A DNA stretch of 64,000 nt from Comamonadaceae bacterium ALPHA2B (GTDB lineage Bacteria; Pseudomonadota; Gammaproteobacteria; Burkholderiales; Burkholderiaceae_C): assembly GCA_005503065.1 (NCBI GenBank), contig SCOE01000003.1, positions 1 through 64,000 of the forward strand, in the 5' to 3' direction. The notes under the pieces are model-generated. The model had not been told where the DNA came from and did no database searches. It saw only the letters and a program-made list of their open reading frames with translations. The position numbers and the translations under genes were made by a program. Numbering within the stretch: the stretch's first letter is position 1; each line of letters starts with the position of its first letter. Below, one piece after another: positions 34,910 through 43,228 of the stretch.

Positions 34910-35959
34910 ATGTCCGCCCTTCCCGTTGCCGACAACGGCCGCGCCGCGTACTACGAGCGCATCGGCCGCCAGAACATGGCGCCGCTGTGGGAGTCGCTGC
35001 ACGCCCTGGTGCCGCCCCACCCGCGGCCCAAGGCCGTTGCGGCCCTGTGGAAGTGGAACGACGTGCGCCCGCTGGTGATGCAGGCCGGCCAGGTCATCAG
35101 CGCCGAGGAGGCGGTGCGACGCGTGCTCATCCTCGAGAACCCGGGCCTACCGGGAAGTTCGAGCATCACCTCCACCCTCTATGCCGGCCTGCAACTCATC
35201 CTGCCGGGCGAGATCGCGCCCAGCCACCGCCACACGCAGTCGGCGCTGCGCTTCATCGTCGAGGGCCAGGGCGCGTGGACGGCGGTGAACGGCGAACGCA
35301 CGACCATGCATCCGGGCGACTTCATCATCACGCCCTCGTGGAACTGGCACGACCATGGCAACGCCACGGTGGACGAAGGCGGCGAGCCCGTGGTGTGGCT
35401 CGACGGCCTGGACATCCCCCTGATCCAGCACCTGGACGCCGGCTTCGCCGAGAACCACAGCGCCTCCACGCAGGCGGTGGTGCGGCCCGAAGGCAGCAGC
35501 TGGGCCCGCTTCGGCCACAACATGGCGCCGGTGCGGCACCGCGTGACCGACCCCAGCTCGCCGATCTTCAGCTACCCGTATGCCCGCACGCGCGAGGCGC
35601 TCGACGCGCTGTACCAGCGTGGCGAGATCGATGCGTGGGATGGGGTGAAGCTGCGCTACGTGAACCCCGCCACGGGCGGCTGGCCGATGCCCACGATGGC
35701 GACCTTCATGCAGTTCCTGCCCAAGGGCTTCCAGGGCAAGACCTACCGCACCAGCGACGCCACGGTGTTCAGCGTGGTCGAAGGCCATGGCACGGCGCGC
35801 ATCGGCGAGCAGCAGTTCCGCTTCGAGCCCCGCGACGTGTTCGTGGTGCCTTCCTGGCAGCCGGTGCAGCTCGCGTCGGTCGACGACGCGGTGCTGTTCA
35901 GCTATTCGGACCGGCCGGTGCAGGCCGCCCTGAATCTGTTGCGCGAAGAGCGGCTGTAA
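34910..35959 (+). CDS. Gentisate 1,2-dioxygenase
   Basis: A 349-residue bicupin Fe(II) ring-cleavage enzyme turning gentisate into maleylpyruvate. The N-terminal cupin has HRHTQSALRFIVEGQG (His106, His108) and WNWHDHGN (His147, His149), supplying the iron ligands. The second cupin (SVVEGHGTARIGEQQF, DVFVVPSWQPVQL) lacks the full ligand set, as is usual. TGGAGA precedes ATG 34910. Followed by fumarylpyruvate hydrolase and maleylpyruvate isomerase, giving the complete lower gentisate pathway to fumarate and pyruvate. Confidence 0.93.
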   Translation: MSALPVADNGRAAYYERIGRQNMAPLWESLHALVPPHPRPKAVAALWKWNDVRPLVMQAGQVISAEEAVRRVLILENPGLPGSSSITSTLYAGLQLILPGEIAPSHRHTQSALRFIVEGQGAWTAVNGERTTMHPGDFIITPSWNWHDHGNATVDEGGEPVVWLDGLDIPLIQHLDAGFAENHSASTQAVVRPEGSSWARFGHNMAPVRHRVTDPSSPIFSYPYARTREALDALYQRGEIDAWDGVKLRYVNPATGGWPMPTMATFMQFLPKGFQGKTYRTSDATVFSVVEGHGTARIGEQQFRFEPRDVFVVPSWQPVQLASVDDAVLFSYSDRPVQAALNLLREERL

Positions 35960-35970
35960 GCCGACCCCAT

Positions 35971-36030
35971 CCGTTCACGCCGAAGCTGTCGACACGCCGC
36001 GCAGGGCTTCGACAGGCTCGGCCCGAACGG
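35971..36030. repeat. Intergenic inverted repeat of the CTTCGACAGGCTC type
   Basis: CCGTTCACGCCGAAGC-TGTCGA on the left and TCGACAGGCTCGGCCCGAACGG on the right form an imperfect inverted repeat of about 22-base arms between the dioxygenase and fumarylpyruvate hydrolase genes. This GAAGC-TGTCGA/TCGACAGGCTC type of element is a common mobile-looking intergenic repeat in GC-rich proteobacteria. Only this copy is seen here. Confidence 0.65.
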
Positions 36031-36101
36031 TCCAGGGCGGTTCGGTCCCGCCTCTGCATCCTCGTTTCTTCATCGATCGGCAGTCAATGCCAGGACATCC
36101 C

Positions 36102-36800
36102 ATGGCCCTCGTCTTTCCCGCCCCCGCTCCCGTCACCCTTCCCGTCGTCGGCAGCGACGACCGCTTCGCCGTGCGCCGCGTCTACTGCGTCGGCCGCAAC
36201 TACGCGGCGCATGCGCGCGAGATGGGCTTCGACCCCGACCGCGAGCCGCCCTTCTTCTTCTGCAAGCCGTCCGATGCAGTGGTGCCCGTGGCGGAGGGCC
36301 AGACGCTGGAACTGCCCTACCCCGCGCAGACCGCCAACTACCACTACGAGGCCGAGCTGGTCGTGGCGATCGGCCAGGCCGGCTCGGACATCCCGGCCGG
36401 CCAGGCACTCGAGCATGCCTGGGGCTACGCGGTGGGACTGGACATGACCCGCCGCGACCTGCAGATGAAGATGCGCGAGATGGGCCGTCCCTGGGAGATC
36501 GGCAAGGCCTTCGATGCCTCCGCGCCCACGGGCCCGCTGCACAAGGCGAGCGAGGTCGGCCACTTCACCGACGCCGCGATCTGGCTGACGGTCAACGGCG
36601 ACGACCGGCAGCGCAGCAACGTGTCGCACCTGATCTGGTCGGTGGCCGAAACCATCGCCGACCTGTCGCGCTATTTCCGCCTGGAGCCCGGCGACCTGAT
36701 CTTCACCGGCACGCCCGAAGGCGTGGGTGCGGTGAAGGCCGGCGACCTGATGACGGTGGGCATCGACCGGCTGGGCGAACTCGCGGTGCGCGTGGTGTGA
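36102..36800 (+). CDS. Fumarylpyruvate hydrolase (FAH family)
   Basis: A 232-residue fumarylacetoacetate-hydrolase-fold enzyme cleaving fumarylpyruvate to fumarate and pyruvate. Metal site and core motifs are YCVGRNYAAHAREMG, PFFFCKPSDAVVP, YHYEAELVVAIG (metal Glu residues), GYAVGLDMTRRDLQ and LIFTGTPEGVGAVKAGD. The dipeptide DMTRRD matches the gentisate-pathway group. ATG 36102 (MALVFPAP) follows AGGA; an ATG five codons earlier is less likely. The stop overlaps the next start by one base. Confidence 0.9.
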   Translation: MALVFPAPAPVTLPVVGSDDRFAVRRVYCVGRNYAAHAREMGFDPDREPPFFFCKPSDAVVPVAEGQTLELPYPAQTANYHYEAELVVAIGQAGSDIPAGQALEHAWGYAVGLDMTRRDLQMKMREMGRPWEIGKAFDASAPTGPLHKASEVGHFTDAAIWLTVNGDDRQRSNVSHLIWSVAETIADLSRYFRLEPGDLIFTGTPEGVGAVKAGDLMTVGIDRLGELAVRVV

Positions 36801-37438
36801 TGCAGCTCCACAGCTTCTTCAACAGCTCCACCTCGTACCGGGTGCGGATCGCACTCGCGCTCAAGGGGCTGCCGTACGACTACCTGCCGGTCGACATCCG
36901 CAAGGGTGCGCACCGCGCGGCGGACTACGTGGCCGGCGTCAACGCCTCGGCCTCGGTACCGGCCGTCGTGGACGGCGACCTCCACCTGGGCCAGTCGATG
37001 GCCATCATCGACTGGCTCGACCAGGTGCATCCCGAACCGCGGCTGATCCCGCTTCAGACGCAGGCGCGCGCCCGTGTGCTGGAACTCTCGAACGTGATCG
37101 CCTGCGACATCCACCCGGTGAACAACCTGCGCGTGCTGCGCTACCTGCAGGAGGTGCTGAAGGTCACGCCCGAGCAGAAGACCGCCTGGTACGCCCACTG
37201 GGTGGCGGATGGCCTGGCCATGGTCGAGCGCCTGCTGGCGCAGCACGGCCATGGCGCCTGGTGCTTCGGCGATGCGCCCACGCTGGCCGACTGCTGCCTG
37301 GTGCCGCAGGTGGCCAATGCGCGCCGCATGGGCTGCGACACCGACGGCTTCGAGCGCATCACGCGCGTGGTCGCGCATGCGATGGCCCAGCCGGCCTTCC
37401 AGGCCGCCGCCCCACAGCGCCAGCCGGATTTCGTCTGA
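36800..37438 (+). CDS. Maleylpyruvate isomerase (zeta-class GST)
   Basis: A 212-residue zeta-class glutathione S-transferase that isomerises maleylpyruvate to fumarylpyruvate. The active-site motif SSTSYRVRIALALKG is at residues 9-23 and ASASVPAVVDGDLHLGQSMAIIDWLD binds glutathione. ATG 36800 shares a base with the preceding stop (TGATG), so expression is coupled. It completes the three-enzyme gentisate route. Confidence 0.92.
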   Translation: MQLHSFFNSSTSYRVRIALALKGLPYDYLPVDIRKGAHRAADYVAGVNASASVPAVVDGDLHLGQSMAIIDWLDQVHPEPRLIPLQTQARARVLELSNVIACDIHPVNNLRVLRYLQEVLKVTPEQKTAWYAHWVADGLAMVERLLAQHGHGAWCFGDAPTLADCCLVPQVANARRMGCDTDGFERITRVVAHAMAQPAFQAAAPQRQPDFV

Positions 37439-37470
37439 ATCGGCAGGCACGGCGGAGAGCGCGCCGGAAT

Positions 37471-37529
37471 GCTATGGAATTGATAGCTGCTCGCGCCCAT
37501 CCAGCGGGCGCTGGCGGCCGATTTCGCCA
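37471..37529 (+). repeat. GCTAT-N7-ATAGC repeat, copy 5 (full)
   Basis: Complete element: palindrome GCTATGGAATTGATAGC (37471-37487), TGCTC, hairpin GCGCCCATCCAGCGGGCGC, and the GCGGCCGATTTCGCC tail. It sits between the convergent maleylpyruvate isomerase and GAF genes, where it may serve as a terminator-like hairpin. Confidence 0.85.
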
Positions 37530-37535
37530 AGAAAC

Positions 37536-38066
37536 TCAGGTGCCCAGTTCCTCGATCAGCCGCGTGGCGAGCTGCGCCGCCATCTCCAGGCGTCGCAGGT
37601 CGCGCTGGCCCAGGTCCTCGTTGGGCGCGAAGCTGAAGCAGCACAGCACGCCATAGATGCGGCCGCCCTGCAGACGCAGCGGCACGCTGAGGTAGCTGCC
37701 GATCGGAAAGTCGAAGGTGGGCAGGCGCGAGAAGTCCTCGCGTGCCGGGACGTTGCGTTCCAGCGGCGGCAGCCGGCCGTCGACCACCCGCTGGCAATAG
37801 CTGCGCTCGCGGGCGCACGCTTCGCCGACAGCCATCACGCGCCGGCCGGGCCGCGCCTCCACGTGGCGGAAGACGCTGTTTTCGCCAACGAACTGGGCGA
37901 CGAAGACGACGTCCATGCCCAGGTGCTCGCGCACCAGCCGGAGCACGGGCGACAGCAGCATCGACAGCCCGCCGCTGCCGCCGTCGGCCGTGGCCACCTG
38001 CAGGCGGGCGAGTTCGGCCTCGAAGTCTTGGCCAGAGGGTCGTTCGGGACGGGATGCGCGCGCCAT
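37536..38066 (-). CDS. GAF-domain protein
   Basis: A 176-residue protein that is essentially one GAF domain, with GMDVVFVAQFVGENSVFRHVEA, YCQRVVDGRLP and IGSYLSVPLRLQGGRIYGVLCCFS in canonical order. The GEAC..ERSYCQRVVDG stretch is shared with GAF domains fused to EAL or histidine kinase modules, but no output domain is attached. It is likely a stand-alone ligand or redox sensor. Cysteines at the usual GAF positions are noted. The SDR gene upstream is 82 bases away. Confidence 0.85.
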   Translation of the reverse strand: MARASRPERPSGQDFEAELARLQVATADGGSGGLSMLLSPVLRLVREHLGMDVVFVAQFVGENSVFRHVEARPGRRVMAVGEACARERSYCQRVVDGRLPPLERNVPAREDFSRLPTFDFPIGSYLSVPLRLQGGRIYGVLCCFSFAPNEDLGQRDLRRLEMAAQLATRLIEELGT

Positions 38067-38148
38067 TCTTCTTTTCCTCCGGATTCAACGCCGGGCAGGC
38101 GGCCGGAGTGGACAGGGCGCCGGGCCGCCGACGTAGGCGGCCACCGCG

Positions 38149-38904
38149 TCAGGGCTGGCGTACATCGCCCACAGGCTGCGCACCGAAATCGGAGCGTTCG
38201 AGCCACGCCAGCACCTTGCGCGCCGCCGCTTCGGGCGAGTCGAGCAGGCCGTCGGCCTTGAGTTTCTCGAACCGGCCGCGGTCGGGGAAGAGCGCGGCAT
38301 CCGTGCCGCGCAGCTGCACCTGCATGTCGGTGTCGATCACGCCCGGCGCCAGCGAGACGATCCGCGCGCCGCCCTCGCCCTGCTCCTCGAGCGCCACGGC
38401 GCGGGAGAAATGGTCCATGCCGGCCTTGGCCGCACAGTACGGTGCCTGGCTGCCCAATGCGTTGCGGCCCAGGCCCGAGGAAATGTTCAGCACCTGGCGC
38501 CGGCCCGGCCAGCCGGCGGTGGCGCCGAGGAAGGCTGCCGCGAGCAGCAACGCCGCCTCCAGCCCCACGCGCAACGACTGCGACAGTTCGGCCAGCGAGG
38601 CCTTGGCCAGCGGCGCCGGGTGGCCCACCGTGCCCGCGTTGTTGATCAGCGTGGCCGAGCGGAAACCCGCGCCGCCCTGGCCCGCGAGCCAATCCCGCAC
38701 GCGCTCGGCGGCCGGCAGCGGATCGGCCAGGTCGACCTGCCATTGCTCGGCAAGACTGCCGACGCCGGTGGGCCCGCTCTCCAGCGAGGCATCGCGCCCG
38801 CGCGAGAGGCACAGCAGCCGCACGCCGTCGCGCTGCAGCAGTTGCGCAGCCATGGCGCGGCCCATGCCGCGCGAGGCGCCGGTGAGGATGAAGAGGTCGG
38901 ACAT
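38149..38904 (-). CDS. SDR family oxidoreductase (sepiapterin-reductase-like)
   Basis: A 251-residue short-chain dehydrogenase. The cofactor motif is LTGASRGMGRAMA (residues 8-20), an NNAG motif (LINNAGTVG) follows, and the catalytic Ser and YCAAK lie near residues 145-160. The overall pattern is closest to NADPH-dependent sepiapterin-reductase or benzil-reductase-like SDRs. It lies 36 bases downstream of the TauE/SafE gene on the same strand. Substrate unknown. Confidence 0.85.
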   Translation of the reverse strand: MSDLFILTGASRGMGRAMAAQLLQRDGVRLLCLSRGRDASLESGPTGVGSLAEQWQVDLADPLPAAERVRDWLAGQGGAGFRSATLINNAGTVGHPAPLAKASLAELSQSLRVGLEAALLLAAAFLGATAGWPGRRQVLNISSGLGRNALGSQAPYCAAKAGMDHFSRAVALEEQGEGGARIVSLAPGVIDTDMQVQLRGTDAALFPDRGRFEKLKADGLLDSPEAAARKVLAWLERSDFGAQPVGDVRQP

Positions 38905-38940
38905 CGAAAACTCCTGATGAAGATGAGGGGGAGGAGCGCG

Positions 38941-39705
38941 TCAGCCGCCAAAGCCATCCCACACGAGCTTGAGCCCGGTGAGCAGCATGCCGGCGTAGAC
39001 ACAGCGGTAGAACCAGGTGGGGTCGATGCGCCGCGCCACGCGCACGCCGATCCACACGCCCAGGGGCGCAAGCGGCATCAGCACCAGCGAGGTCGCGAGG
39101 TTGCGCATGTCCAGCAGGCCCAGCCAGGCGTAGGGCACCCACTTGCTGAGGTTCACGACGAAGAAGAGGTACGCCACCGTGGCCGTGAACACGAGGGGCG
39201 ACAGGCGCAGCGGGATCAGGTAGGCATTGAGCGGCGGCCCGCCCGCATGCGAGATGAAGCTGGTGAAGCCCGACACCACCGTGAGCAGCGCGCCCAGCGG
39301 CTTCGGCGGCGGCGGATCGTCGGGCCGCGGCGGGCGCAGGAGCCGCTGCGCCAGGAAGACCAGCGTGAACACGCCCACGATCCCCGCCACCGTGTGCGCC
39401 GGCAGCGCGCGGAACAGCACGGTGCCGGCCACGGTACCCACCAGCGCCCAGGGCAACAGGAAGCGCAGCAGCCGGCCGTCGAAATCGCGGCGGAAGGCGG
39501 CCAGGCCCAGCAGGTCCATCACCAGCAGCAGCGGCATCATGATCGCTGCGGCCTGCGGCACCGACACCGCCAGCGACATGAGCGGCACCGCCAGCGAGCC
39601 GAAGCCGGCACCGAAGCCGCTCTTGCTGATGCCCAGCAACAGCACCGCCGGAACGGCGACGGCATAGAAGGCGGGGTCGGTGATGAGCGGGAAAGCGAAG
39701 GTCAA
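38941..39705 (-). CDS. TauE/SafE family permease
   Basis: A 254-residue eight-helix transporter of the sulfite/organosulfonate exporter family. Two family repeats are seen: LLGISKSGFGAGFGSLAVPLMSLAV near the N-terminus and GFTSFISHAGGPPLNAYLIPLRLSPL in the second half. TTG 39705 is taken as the start because the family begins close to ...TFAFPLITDPAFYAVAVPA and no ATG fits; the longer upstream frame is not membrane-like. Substrate unknown. Confidence 0.85.
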   Translation of the reverse strand: MTFAFPLITDPAFYAVAVPAVLLLGISKSGFGAGFGSLAVPLMSLAVSVPQAAAIMMPLLLVMDLLGLAAFRRDFDGRLLRFLLPWALVGTVAGTVLFRALPAHTVAGIVGVFTLVFLAQRLLRPPRPDDPPPPKPLGALLTVVSGFTSFISHAGGPPLNAYLIPLRLSPLVFTATVAYLFFVVNLSKWVPYAWLGLLDMRNLATSLVLMPLAPLGVWIGVRVARRIDPTWFYRCVYAGMLLTGLKLVWDGFGG

Positions 39706-39922
39706 GGCGGGATCGGGAATTGGGCGGCGCAAGGGCGGGCGGCGCCTTCGTGCTGCAGGGGGTCCGCATTGTCGCGGGCGGGCGCGACTTGCGTGCGCGT
39801 GTGCGTAAACGCACTTTCGCAGGCGGCAGCGCTGCCCAGAATTCCTTCCATTGCTCCGGCCGGGCGGTCGTTCGATCCACCCGCCGGCCTTCCCACCCCA
39901 CCCTCTCAACAGGAGCTTCATC

Positions 39923-40330
39923 ATGAACAGGTCCATCGCCATGGCCGCCGCCGCGCTTGCCGCCGCACTGGGTGCGGCACCCGCCTTCGCCGAATCGCAG
40001 GCCGACTACGTCCAGCAGAACCGCACGCCCTTCATCGGGACGCTGTCGCGTGCCGACGTGCAGGCCGGGCTGGCCCAGGCCGCGCAGCGCGGCGAACTGC
40101 TCGGTGCCGGCGAAGCGCTGGGCAACGAGAACCGTGCGCCGACGCTGGCCGCCGCCCGCGACCGCGCCGGCGTGCGCGCCGAGGCGGTGGCCGCCGCCCA
40201 CGCGCCCAACCAGAACCTGGACCGCAAGGCCTTCTTCAACAGCACGGTGCCAGCCGAATACACGCGTGGCAGCGTCGGCACGCGCGACGCGCAGGCCGCC
40301 ACGCCGGCTGCCGCGGCCGACCGCCTGTGA
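39923..40330 (+). CDS. Secreted DUF4148 protein, second copy
   Basis: A 135-residue protein with signal peptide (residues 1-25, cleavage after AFA) and a DUF4148 mature region including FIGTLSRADVQAGLAQAAQRGELLGAGE. The tail has repeated AEAVAAAHAP-type stretches. AGGAG lies upstream of ATG 39923. It shares the TLSRA-[ED]-VQA core with the gene at 16636 but is longer. It precedes a DoxX gene by eight bases, suggesting co-transcription. Function unknown. Confidence 0.85.
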   Translation: MNRSIAMAAAALAAALGAAPAFAESQADYVQQNRTPFIGTLSRADVQAGLAQAAQRGELLGAGEALGNENRAPTLAAARDRAGVRAEAVAAAHAPNQNLDRKAFFNSTVPAEYTRGSVGTRDAQAATPAAAADRL

Positions 40331-40338
40331 GCCCGGCC

Positions 40339-40797
40339 ATGACGACCGCCACCACGCTGCCCGCGGCCCCTGCCGCGCAAGACCAAGGAACCGCCTTCAC
40401 GCGCGACGACGCCGGCAAGCTCGTGCTGCGCCTGTCGGTGGGACTGCTGGTGCTGCTGCACGGCATCTTCAAGCTGGACACTGGCCCGGGCTTCGTCATC
40501 AAGATGCTCGGAGCCGCGGGGCTGCCCGGCGCGCTGGGCTACCTCGTCTACGTGGGCGAGATCGTGGCGCCGGTGCTGATGATCATCGGCCTGTGGACGC
40601 GCGCCGCGGCCGGCGTCGTCGTCATCAACATGCTCTTCGCGTTCGGCCTGGTCCACATGGGCCAGCTGTTCGCGATGACCGGCCAGGGCGGCTGGGCCCT
40701 GGAGCTGCAGGGCCTGTACCTCTTCGGCGCCCTTGCCATCGCCCTGCTGGGCGCAGGCCGCATCGGCATCGGCGGCGCGCAGGGCCGCTTCAACTGA
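40339..40797 (+). CDS. DoxX family membrane protein
   Basis: A 152-residue protein with four hydrophobic helices and the DoxX core LRLSVGLLVLLHGIFKL, LVYVGEIVAPVLMIIGLWTRAAAGVVVINML and GWALELQGLYLFGALAIALLGAGR. DoxX proteins are redox-linked membrane proteins of poorly known role. Its stop overlaps the convergent Crp/Fnr gene by eight bases. Confidence 0.9.
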   Translation: MTTATTLPAAPAAQDQGTAFTRDDAGKLVLRLSVGLLVLLHGIFKLDTGPGFVIKMLGAAGLPGALGYLVYVGEIVAPVLMIIGLWTRAAAGVVVINMLFAFGLVHMGQLFAMTGQGGWALELQGLYLFGALAIALLGAGRIGIGGAQGRFN

Positions 40798-41527
40798 GCG
40801 GGCCGCCCGAGGCCGTTGGCGCGCTCTCGCCGCGCACCTCGGCCACCATGCGGGCGAGCCGGTCGACATCGACGACCACGAGCGCGCCGGCCTCCTTTCG
40901 CAGGAGCCCGGCGCGTGCCAGCGCATTCAGCTCGCGCGTGACCTGCTCGCGGTTGGTGCTGATCTGGCCGGCCAGGTCCACATGGCGCGGCGCGGGCGCC
41001 AGGCGCGCGGCATTGCCCGATGTGCCTGCCGCGCGCGCCATGCGCAGCAGCTCGGCGTGCAGCCGGTTCTGCACGCCGAGCGTGCTCAGGTCGATGACGC
41101 GCTCGGACAGCTGGCGCACCAGCTGCGCCAGCCGCTGCATGACGCGCAGCGCCAGCTCGGGCACCTCGCGCAGCAGTGCGAGGAAGGTGGCCCGATCGAG
41201 CACGGCGACCACGCTGTCCTCGAGCGTGACGACGTCCGCCGAGCGCGGCTGGCCGTCGATCGCCGCGATGTCGCCCACCAGCTCGCCGGCCGCGGTGTCG
41301 CGGAAGGTCACCTGCCGGCCGTTGGCCGCGTAGGTGGTGACCCGCACGCGACCGTCCACCAGGAAGAAAACCTCCCCACGGTCCTGTGCGCGCAGCAGCA
41401 GGGGCTGATCCGCCGGAATCCGGTGCCATGCGCAGGCCTGGGCGATGCGATCCAGGCGCGCGTCGTCCAGGCCTTCGAGCAGGGCGATGCGACGCAGGGC
41501 AAGGCTGGAGCGGACGGGGGCGTTCAT
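40790..41527 (-). CDS. Crp/Fnr family transcriptional regulator
   Basis: A 245-residue regulator with an N-terminal cyclic-nucleotide-binding domain and a C-terminal winged helix (LAGQISTNREQVTRELNALARAGLLRKE). The phosphate-binding cassette GELVGDIAAIDGQPRSADVVTLED keeps the Gly-Glu and Arg-Ser positions that bind cAMP, and no Fnr cysteine cluster is seen. It diverges by 36 bases from an adenylate cyclase fusion, so it is the likely receptor of that enzyme's product. Convergent and overlapping with DoxX. Confidence 0.92.
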   Translation of the reverse strand: MNAPVRSSLALRRIALLEGLDDARLDRIAQACAWHRIPADQPLLLRAQDRGEVFFLVDGRVRVTTYAANGRQVTFRDTAAGELVGDIAAIDGQPRSADVVTLEDSVVAVLDRATFLALLREVPELALRVMQRLAQLVRQLSERVIDLSTLGVQNRLHAELLRMARAAGTSGNAARLAPAPRHVDLAGQISTNREQVTRELNALARAGLLRKEAGALVVVDVDRLARMVAEVRGESAPTASGGPLS

Positions 41528-41563
41528 GGGGGGTGATCGGCGGCGGATTATGCTCGGCGGCAC

Positions 41564-43222
41564 ATGATTGCAGGCCCACGTCCACGCCCGTCCGCATGGC
41601 CTTCGCGCCGCGACCTGCGATGGGGCAGCGGACTGGTGCTGATGGCCTATGTGGGCCTGCACCTGCTGAACCATGCCATGGGACTGGTGTCGCTCGCGGC
41701 CGCCGAGGCGGTGCTGGCGGTGGCCCGCGCCGTCTGGCACAGCCTGCCGGGCACGGTGCTGCTGTATGGCGCGGCGTCGGTGCACATCGGCATGGCCGTG
41801 GCCGCACTGTGGGAGCGCCGCACCCTGCGCATGCCCTGTATCGAGGCGGTCCGCCTGGTACTGGGGCTCTCGCTGCCGCTGCTGCTGGCATCGCACCTGA
41901 CGGCGATGCGCTGGGCGCACGAGGCCTACGGCATCGACGGCTCCTACCTGCGCGTGGTGGGCGGGCTGTGGGACACGCCCGGCGCAGTCTTCCAGCTCTC
42001 GATGATGACGGCGGCCTGGACCCATGGCTGCCTGGGGCTGCACCTGGCCCTGCGGTCGCGCGCGCCGTGGCGCCGCGCCGCGCCAGCGCTGTTTGCGCTC
42101 GCGCTGCTGCTGCCGCTCTCGGCCGCTGCGGGCTTCATGGCCATGGGGCGCGAGATCGCCCGGATGGCGGCGCCCGCCGCGCCGCCGCATGGGCACTGGG
42201 AAGCACTCGATGCCGCCGCGGAGCGCGCGCGCTGGGCCTACGCCGCGGCACTCGCGGCCTTGCTGCTCGCCCGCACCGCCCGCGGCCTGGCCGGCCGGCT
42301 GGCGGGCACACCGATGCTCACCTTCCGCTACCCGGGCCGCGCGGTGCCCGTGCCGCGCGGCTGGTCGGTGCTGGAGGCCAGCCGCGCGCACCGCATCGCG
42401 CACCTGTCCGTCTGCGGCGGACGTGCACGCTGCTCCACCTGCCGCGTGCGCGTGCGCGCGGCCCCGGGGACCCTGCCCGCACCCTCGGCCGAGGAAGCCC
42501 GCACGCTCGCGCGCGTCCATGCGCCTGCGGATGTGCGGCTGGCCTGCCAGTTGCGCCCGCACGCCGACATCGACGTGCTGCCGCTGTTTGCGCCGCCGTC
42601 GACCCTGCCTCCGCGGCGCTTCGGCACGGAACGCGAAGTGGCCGTCCTGTTCGTCGACCTGCGGCGCTGGTCGGGCCTTGCCGAGCGGCAATGGCCGTTC
42701 GACCTCGTGTATGTGCTGGACCGGTATTTCTCGCTGGTGGGCGAGGCCGTGCGGGCGAGCGGCGGCGTGCCCAACCAGTTCATCGGCGACAGCGTGATGG
42801 CGATCTTCGGCCTGGAAAGCGGCCTGCCTGCGGCCTGCCGCGCCGCCATCGACGCCGCCCTGCGCATCGACGCCGAACTGAGCGCCTGGGGCGACGGGTT
42901 CGCCTCCGAGTTCGGACAGCAACTGGACTTCGGCATGGGCCTGCACGCAGGGCGCGCGGCCGTGGGCGAGGTGGGTTATCTCGACACGACCACCCTCACT
43001 GCCGTGGGCGAAGTGGTGAACACCGCGAGCCGGCTGCAGGACCACAGCAAGGTCGCGGGCGCGCGGCTGGTGCTTTCGGAGTTCGCCGCCACGCAGGCGG
43101 GCCTCGCCCTGGAGGGCCAGCCCCGGGTAGACCTGGCCATCCGCGGCCGCACGCGGCCATTGAAGGTCTGCACGCTCGGTGCCGACGCACTGGCCGGTTT
43201 GCGGCCGGCGCCAGCCGCCTGA
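41564..43222 (+). CDS. Membrane/ferredoxin/class III adenylate cyclase fusion
   Basis: A 552-residue three-part protein. Residues 18-240 hold about six helices with recurrent His (His33, 37, 74, 111, 154, 160), reminiscent of diheme succinate-dehydrogenase-type cytochrome b anchors. Residues 250-345 form a [2Fe-2S] ferredoxin domain with Cys284, Cys290, Cys293 and Cys328 (Cx5Cx2C...C). Residues 355-545 form a class III nucleotide cyclase with metal Asp residues in VLFVDLRRWSGL (Asp365) and FIGDSVMAIFG (Asp409). The layout implies cyclase activity controlled by quinone or redox state. The divergent Crp/Fnr gene is the obvious partner. Confidence 0.88.
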   Translation: MIAGPRPRPSAWPSRRDLRWGSGLVLMAYVGLHLLNHAMGLVSLAAAEAVLAVARAVWHSLPGTVLLYGAASVHIGMAVAALWERRTLRMPCIEAVRLVLGLSLPLLLASHLTAMRWAHEAYGIDGSYLRVVGGLWDTPGAVFQLSMMTAAWTHGCLGLHLALRSRAPWRRAAPALFALALLLPLSAAAGFMAMGREIARMAAPAAPPHGHWEALDAAAERARWAYAAALAALLLARTARGLAGRLAGTPMLTFRYPGRAVPVPRGWSVLEASRAHRIAHLSVCGGRARCSTCRVRVRAAPGTLPAPSAEEARTLARVHAPADVRLACQLRPHADIDVLPLFAPPSTLPPRRFGTEREVAVLFVDLRRWSGLAERQWPFDLVYVLDRYFSLVGEAVRASGGVPNQFIGDSVMAIFGLESGLPAACRAAIDAALRIDAELSAWGDGFASEFGQQLDFGMGLHAGRAAVGEVGYLDTTTLTAVGEVVNTASRLQDHSKVAGARLVLSEFAATQAGLALEGQPRVDLAIRGRTRPLKVCTLGADALAGLRPAPAA

Positions 43223-43228
43223 AGGGAA

